Part shown: positions 12,340 through 15,594 of the stretch, piece after piece
How the letters are laid out: each line of letters starts with the position of its first letter
Numbering within the stretch: position 1 is the first letter of the stretch
From: JBHIFB01 sp046760905
GTDB lineage: Bacteria > Gemmatimonadota > CAZMKB01
Direction of reading: 5' to 3'
DNA: 15,594 nt
NCBI GenBank assembly: GCA_046760905.1
Contig: JBHIFB010000070.1
Span: forward strand, 1 to 15,594
Notes under the pieces: generated by a model
Told to the model about the DNA's origin: nothing
The model's database searches: none
The model's input: only the letters and a program-made list of their open reading frames with translations
Position numbers and translations under genes: made by a program

Positions 12340-14748
12340 CTATCCCCAGAGAATGAACGATTTTCCCTTTCTCGAAGATGCGGGTCTCAGTTTCCTCAGC
12401 CTCTTCTTCTTCCCCTTCCCCTCATCCTCGGTGTGATAGTAATATGAATAATACTGATAGTAACCTTTCCTGTAATAGCTTGTCTCCAAGTCGAAGTCAT
12501 TTATTACCACTCCGATCACTCGTGCCTTGACATGCTCCAGATGATGTCCTGCCATCGCAGCCGCATCTTCCTCGGTGACCTCAGATCTAACCACAAGAAC
12601 CACTGCGTCAGTCTTCTGAGCAAGTATCGATGCGTCCGTAACCGCAAGAACGGGTGGACTGTCCAGCAGTATAACCTGGAATGCTTCCTTCAGAAGCTCC
12701 ATCAACTCCGTCATCTTTGTTGAGCTCAGGAGCTCAGAAGGATTTGGGGGTATCGTACCACTGGGTAGAAGATAGAGATTGTCTATTCCAGATTCCGCTA
12801 TACACATCGATAGACTTGCCTGACCCGTAAGGATTTCGGTGAGCCCGGGTGTCTTGGAAATGTGGAAGGTCCTGGCCATAACAGGCTTTCTCAAATCCGC
12901 ATCTACTATCAGTGTCTTAACACCCTGCTGGGATAATGTCACAGCGAGATTTGAAACCGTGGTGGACTTTCCTTCCTTCGGACCCGGGCTCGTCAGCAGT
13001 ATCGTCTGGACCCTATCTGTTATATCGAAATACTGTATGTTCGTTCTAATAGTCCTGTAGGCCTCGGAGATCGGTGACTTCGAATCGCTATGACTTATCA
13101 GGCTAGCTTCGAGTGACCTATCTCCCTCCCCCCCATCCTTAAGCTTGGCACCCTTCGGGAGCCTGATCCTTGGGATGGAACCGAGCATGGGAAGGTCCAG
13201 TCTCTTGCTCACATCTTCCCAGCTCTTGATCGTGGTATCGAAGTACTCCACGAAAAAGGCGAGCGAGATCCCGAACATAAGTCCCACAACGAAACCCAGA
13301 GCGAGGTTTAGCTTCTTGTTCGGTTTCACAGGGTACTTCGGCATTATTGCTGGATCAACGATCCTGATATCTCCGATCTCCATGGCTTCCGAGATCTGAG
13401 CCTCTTTAAGCCTTGTCAGCAACAGCGTGTATATTTCTTCATTGACCTTTGCATTCCGTTCGAGGCGAGCGAGCTGAATTTCCTTCTCAGGTAGTCTCTC
13501 CAGCTCCTCCTGGAACCTCGCGATTGTCTCATCGAGGGCTTCGATCTTGCTCTCTAGAGCCTTTATATAACTGCTCGCCTCTCTTTTGAGATCCTGCTCA
13601 ATAAGTGCAATCTGGGAATTGACAACCATCAGATCGGGATGAGTGTCCTCGAATACCTGGTCGAGCTCTCTCTTCCTTACACTCAGGCTCACGAGTTGAT
13701 CCTTCAACCTCCATATCGTCTCGTTGTTGATGAGTGAAGGAAACGCTGTCACCTGCCAGAAATCCAGCTCCTTGGCACCCTGCCTGCGTTTTTCCTCGAT
13801 CTTAGACAAAAACCTCCGTATCCCGTCCCTCTCTGTGACCGAAGCCGCCCGTTCGGCTTCGAATTTAGCGAGCTCAGCGATGCTGCTCTCCGCCTCCACG
13901 TTCAGCACCACAACTTGTGATGATTCCTTGAAATCCTGTAGGCTTTCCTCTGAACTTTTCAACTGATCTGATACGACTGAAAGCTGCTCCTCGAGAAATT
14001 TTCTCACGCTTCTCGCCTCGAGCTTGTTGTAGGAGAGTCCCTGTGCCAGGAACTCTTCAGCCCAGGTGTTTACCATCTTCTGGACTCCAGCGGGATCATG
14101 GCCCTTTACAGAAATCTTGATGATATTCGTGTCCTTGACCGGTTTTGCTTCGCTGTTTTTCATGAAGCTCTTTACGGCCGAATCGAAATCCAGTATTTTG
14201 AACTCGAGTTTTCTTGGAACTGTCTGGAGTGTCGGCCGAAACGCGAACGAGAATCCTATAAGCTCGACCGGGGATCCGATCCGGCCAGTCGTGAGGTAGT
14301 TGTTCCCTAGATAGATCTTAAAATCACCGTTTTCATCGAAGATGATCGTGTATTTACCCGGGATGGCCTCCCTCGAAACCTTGATGGATTCGAACAGCTC
14401 CTGCTTCGAAAACCCGCTGTTTCCGGGCTCGAGGGGTAAACCAAGCCTGGTAACTACACGCTCCGCGAGCGATCGGCTCTTTAGTACCTCTATCTCGGTT
14501 TCAAGCTGGCCCATCAACTTGTAGTAAGTCCAGTTCGTCGTCTTGGAAAGTATCGGGTTCCCGCTCCTTGGTGGCTCAATTCTTATTGTGCTTTTCGCCT
14601 CGTACACAGGTGCGGCCCTGAATGTTATATAACAGGTTGAAAGAAACACAAGCAGAAGACATATGAGTATTAGCCAGCGCCTTTTATACGCAAGAAAAAG
14701 GTAATCTCTTAGATGAATCGAATCCTCGCCAACATCAAGAGTTTTCAA
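12340..14748 (-). CDS. Wzz chain-length protein fused to BY-type tyrosine kinase
   Basis: 802 residues, from TTG 14748 with GGAGGT four bases upstream. An N-terminal Wzz domain with a first membrane helix (about 25-43, RWLILICLLLVFLSTCYITF) and VYEAKSTIRIE is followed by a long periplasmic part with coiled-coil character (about 210-450). The PKYPVKPNKKLNLALGFVVG segment then leads into the second membrane helix. The cytoplasmic kinase has Walker A GPKEGKS (K594), Walker A' VDADLRKP (about 613-620) and Walker B VILLDSPP (about 694-700). The C-terminus has a tyrosine cluster of nine tyrosines in 15 residues (from about 757), the usual autophosphorylation tail, followed by a basic stretch. It controls glycan chain length and polymerisation/export through cycles of autophosphorylation, as in Wzc-like proteins. 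It lies between the exporter and a sugar dehydrogenase gene in one operon. Confidence 0.95.
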   Translation of the reverse strand: MKTLDVGEDSIHLRDYLFLAYKRRWLILICLLLVFLSTCYITFRAAPVYEAKSTIRIEPPRSGNPILSKTTNWTYYKLMGQLETEIEVLKSRSLAERVVTRLGLPLEPGNSGFSKQELFESIKVSREAIPGKYTIIFDENGDFKIYLGNNYLTTGRIGSPVELIGFSFAFRPTLQTVPRKLEFKILDFDSAVKSFMKNSEAKPVKDTNIIKISVKGHDPAGVQKMVNTWAEEFLAQGLSYNKLEARSVRKFLEEQLSVVSDQLKSSEESLQDFKESSQVVVLNVEAESSIAELAKFEAERAASVTERDGIRRFLSKIEEKRRQGAKELDFWQVTAFPSLINNETIWRLKDQLVSLSVRKRELDQVFEDTHPDLMVVNSQIALIEQDLKREASSYIKALESKIEALDETIARFQEELERLPEKEIQLARLERNAKVNEEIYTLLLTRLKEAQISEAMEIGDIRIVDPAIMPKYPVKPNKKLNLALGFVVGLMFGISLAFFVEYFDTTIKSWEDVSKRLDLPMLGSIPRIRLPKGAKLKDGGEGDRSLEASLISHSDSKSPISEAYRTIRTNIQYFDITDRVQTILLTSPGPKEGKSTTVSNLAVTLSQQGVKTLIVDADLRKPVMARTFHISKTPGLTEILTGQASLSMCIAESGIDNLYLLPSGTIPPNPSELLSSTKMTELMELLKEAFQVILLDSPPVLAVTDASILAQKTDAVVLVVRSEVTEEDAAAMAGHHLEHVKARVIGVVINDFDLETSYYRKGYYQYYSYYYHTEDEGKGKKKRLRKLRPASSRKGKSFILWG

Positions 14749-14782
14749 GGTGACCTCCGGGGAGGAAGAGGGCTATCAGTCC

Positions 14783-15433
14783 TTAACGCAAAACCACACT
14801 CAGTATCACACCGGTTGCAGAAAGCATTGCAGCAATAACAGTCATGTTGCCAAACCTGAAGCGGCGTTTGCCGGCAATGATCTTATCGCCTGATCTTATT
14901 CCTATCTCCTCTATAGCATCTCCCTTCTTGAGGGCAAACGAGAGATCCTCCTGTACGACCTTGTTATCCCTGACCATCATTATCTTTTTTTCACTGCCGG
15001 ATTCCTTTATACCACCTGCCATGGCAAGGAGGTCCGCGAGTGTTATTGTCGCATCGACATTGTAGAGACCCGGAGAGGCGACTTCTCCCATAACATTTAC
15101 CCTGAACAGTGGTGTAACCGTTATGTAAGGATCCTTGAGGAAATAATCATACTGCTGTATGAGCGTCAGCCTCAAACTGTCAGTCGACAGGTCGTTGACA
15201 TCGACTGCTCCGATAAGTGGGAGCATGAGATAGCCATCCTCGTCGACAACATACTCACCGCTTAGATCACTCTGCCGCCAGATGGAAACTCTCACTATAT
15301 CTCCAGGTTTTAGGGTCACGGTTTTAGAGTCACCGTTATCCTGGGCTAAACTACCGCTGGGATTTGGAAGGATAAATAGAGCGATTACTGCCGCTGTGAG
15401 TAGCTCGTGGGTGAGACTATTTTTGATTCCCAC
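14783..15433 (-). CDS. Polysaccharide export protein (Wza-like, short)
   Basis: 216 residues from GTG 15433. The N-terminal signal peptide (LLTAAVIALFILPNPSGSLAQ) leads into a Poly_export domain, with LKPGDIVRVSIWRQSDLSGEYVVDEDGYLMLPLIGAV, and one SLBB-like domain, VNVMGEVASPGLYNVDATITLADLLAMAGGI. A hydrophobic C-terminal helix (MTVIAAMLSATGVILSVVL) closes the protein and could cross the membrane. It should form part of the outer-membrane channel for the exported glycan. It is much shorter than E. coli Wza and lacks an evident lipobox cysteine at the signal-peptide end, so the mature protein is probably not a lipoprotein. The upstream in-frame GTG at 15490 is an alternative start, but GGAGGT (15442-15437) and the signal peptide favour 15433. 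It is the first gene of the operon, 34 bases before the chain-length kinase. Confidence 0.93.
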   Translation of the reverse strand: MGIKNSLTHELLTAAVIALFILPNPSGSLAQDNGDSKTVTLKPGDIVRVSIWRQSDLSGEYVVDEDGYLMLPLIGAVDVNDLSTDSLRLTLIQQYDYFLKDPYITVTPLFRVNVMGEVASPGLYNVDATITLADLLAMAGGIKESGSEKKIMMVRDNKVVQEDLSFALKKGDAIEEIGIRSGDKIIAGKRRFRFGNMTVIAAMLSATGVILSVVLR

Positions 15434-15436
15434 GTG

Positions 15437-15442
15437 ACCTCC
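15437..15442 (-). promoter_or_regulatory. Ribosome binding site that sets the exporter start
   Basis: GGAGGT (minus strand) ends 3 bases before GTG 15433. The spacing is short but the match is strong. The next gene in the operon uses the same GGAGGTCAC context before its TTG start, which supports this reading over the GTG at 15490. Confidence 0.6.
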
Positions 15443-15500
15443 ATCTGATTTCTGATCAGCAGATATTGTGGTTAAAAAATCGCAAAACACTTTAGATTGT

Positions 15501-15528
15501 ATAATACATTATTCAGAGATTTTGTCAA
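15501..15528 (-). promoter_or_regulatory. Promoter for the polysaccharide operon
   Basis: On the minus strand, a perfect TTGACA (15528-15523) is followed after 16 bp by TATTAT (15506-15501, five of six matches). Transcription would start near 15494, about 60 bases before the exporter start codon. It should drive exporter, kinase and dehydrogenase as one message. Confidence 0.7.
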
Positions 15529-15594
15529 GCAGTTTCTTCGAGGAAGCCGAAGATCCCGAATCCGGCATTTCCTACTATGCTTTCGCAATCGGTA
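15525..15594 (-). other. Window edge: possible end of another gene
   Basis: On the minus strand, 22 open codons run in from the window edge and stop at TGA 15527-15525, overlapping the -35 box of the polysaccharide promoter. The complementary plus frame also reads sensibly (from about 15534), with DPESGISYYAFAIG, which resembles a strand of fibronectin-type or Ig-like repeats. Only one of these can be the real gene, and the fragment is too short to decide. The plus frame has no good start codon or ribosome site in this window. Confidence 0.3.

Overview
The window looks like a piece of a Gram-negative bacterial chromosome, probably from an uncultured lineage; the phylum cannot be fixed from the sequence alone. 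The Gram-negative reading rests on a Wza-type outer-membrane polysaccharide export protein, a fused Wzz/tyrosine-kinase chain-length regulator, and exported M16 peptidases and phosphatase. Start codons are often GTG or TTG behind good GGAGG-type ribosome sites, and several promoters are close to the sigma-70 consensus.

Region 1 (1-2355) is loosely packed and different in character. It holds three small plus-strand genes with no evident link to each other: a glycine-zipper protein, an NTF2-like/DUF4440 protein, and an isoprenylcysteine-methyltransferase-like membrane protein. Long gene-poor gaps follow, and the last (1766-2355) contains several clear hairpins and no convincing gene. This part looks accessory: a patchwork, a decayed mobile element, or an assembly join.

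Region 2 (2356-6103) begins at a perfect sigma-70 promoter (TTGACA, 17 bp, TATAAT). It is a tight three-gene operon: endonuclease III (nth), an exported M16 zinc peptidase with an intact HxxEH motif, and a second M16 protein that lacks the zinc motif. Stop and start codons overlap at both junctions. The two M16 proteins probably form an active/inactive heterodimer.

Region 3 (6104-8960) holds asnA (ammonia-dependent asparagine synthetase) behind its own promoter. It is followed on the minus strand by a small MTH1187/DUF77 thiamine-binding-type protein, and then by a divergent rtcA (RNA 3'-phosphate cyclase). The rtcA leader carries a perfect 10-bp hairpin, and a 10-bp palindrome sits between the two divergent genes.

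Region 4 (8988-15594) is on the minus strand. A capsule/exopolysaccharide operon (Wza-like exporter, Wzz-BY-kinase, Gfo/Idh/MocA sugar dehydrogenase) reads leftward from a promoter at 15501-15528. To its left, with its own promoter, is an exported alkaline-phosphatase-superfamily enzyme with a C-terminal half of sialidase-like Asp-box repeats. The polysaccharide genes should cooperate in making, polymerising and exporting a surface glycan. The phosphatase could act on extracellular or surface phosphoesters, but its substrate cannot be read from the sequence.
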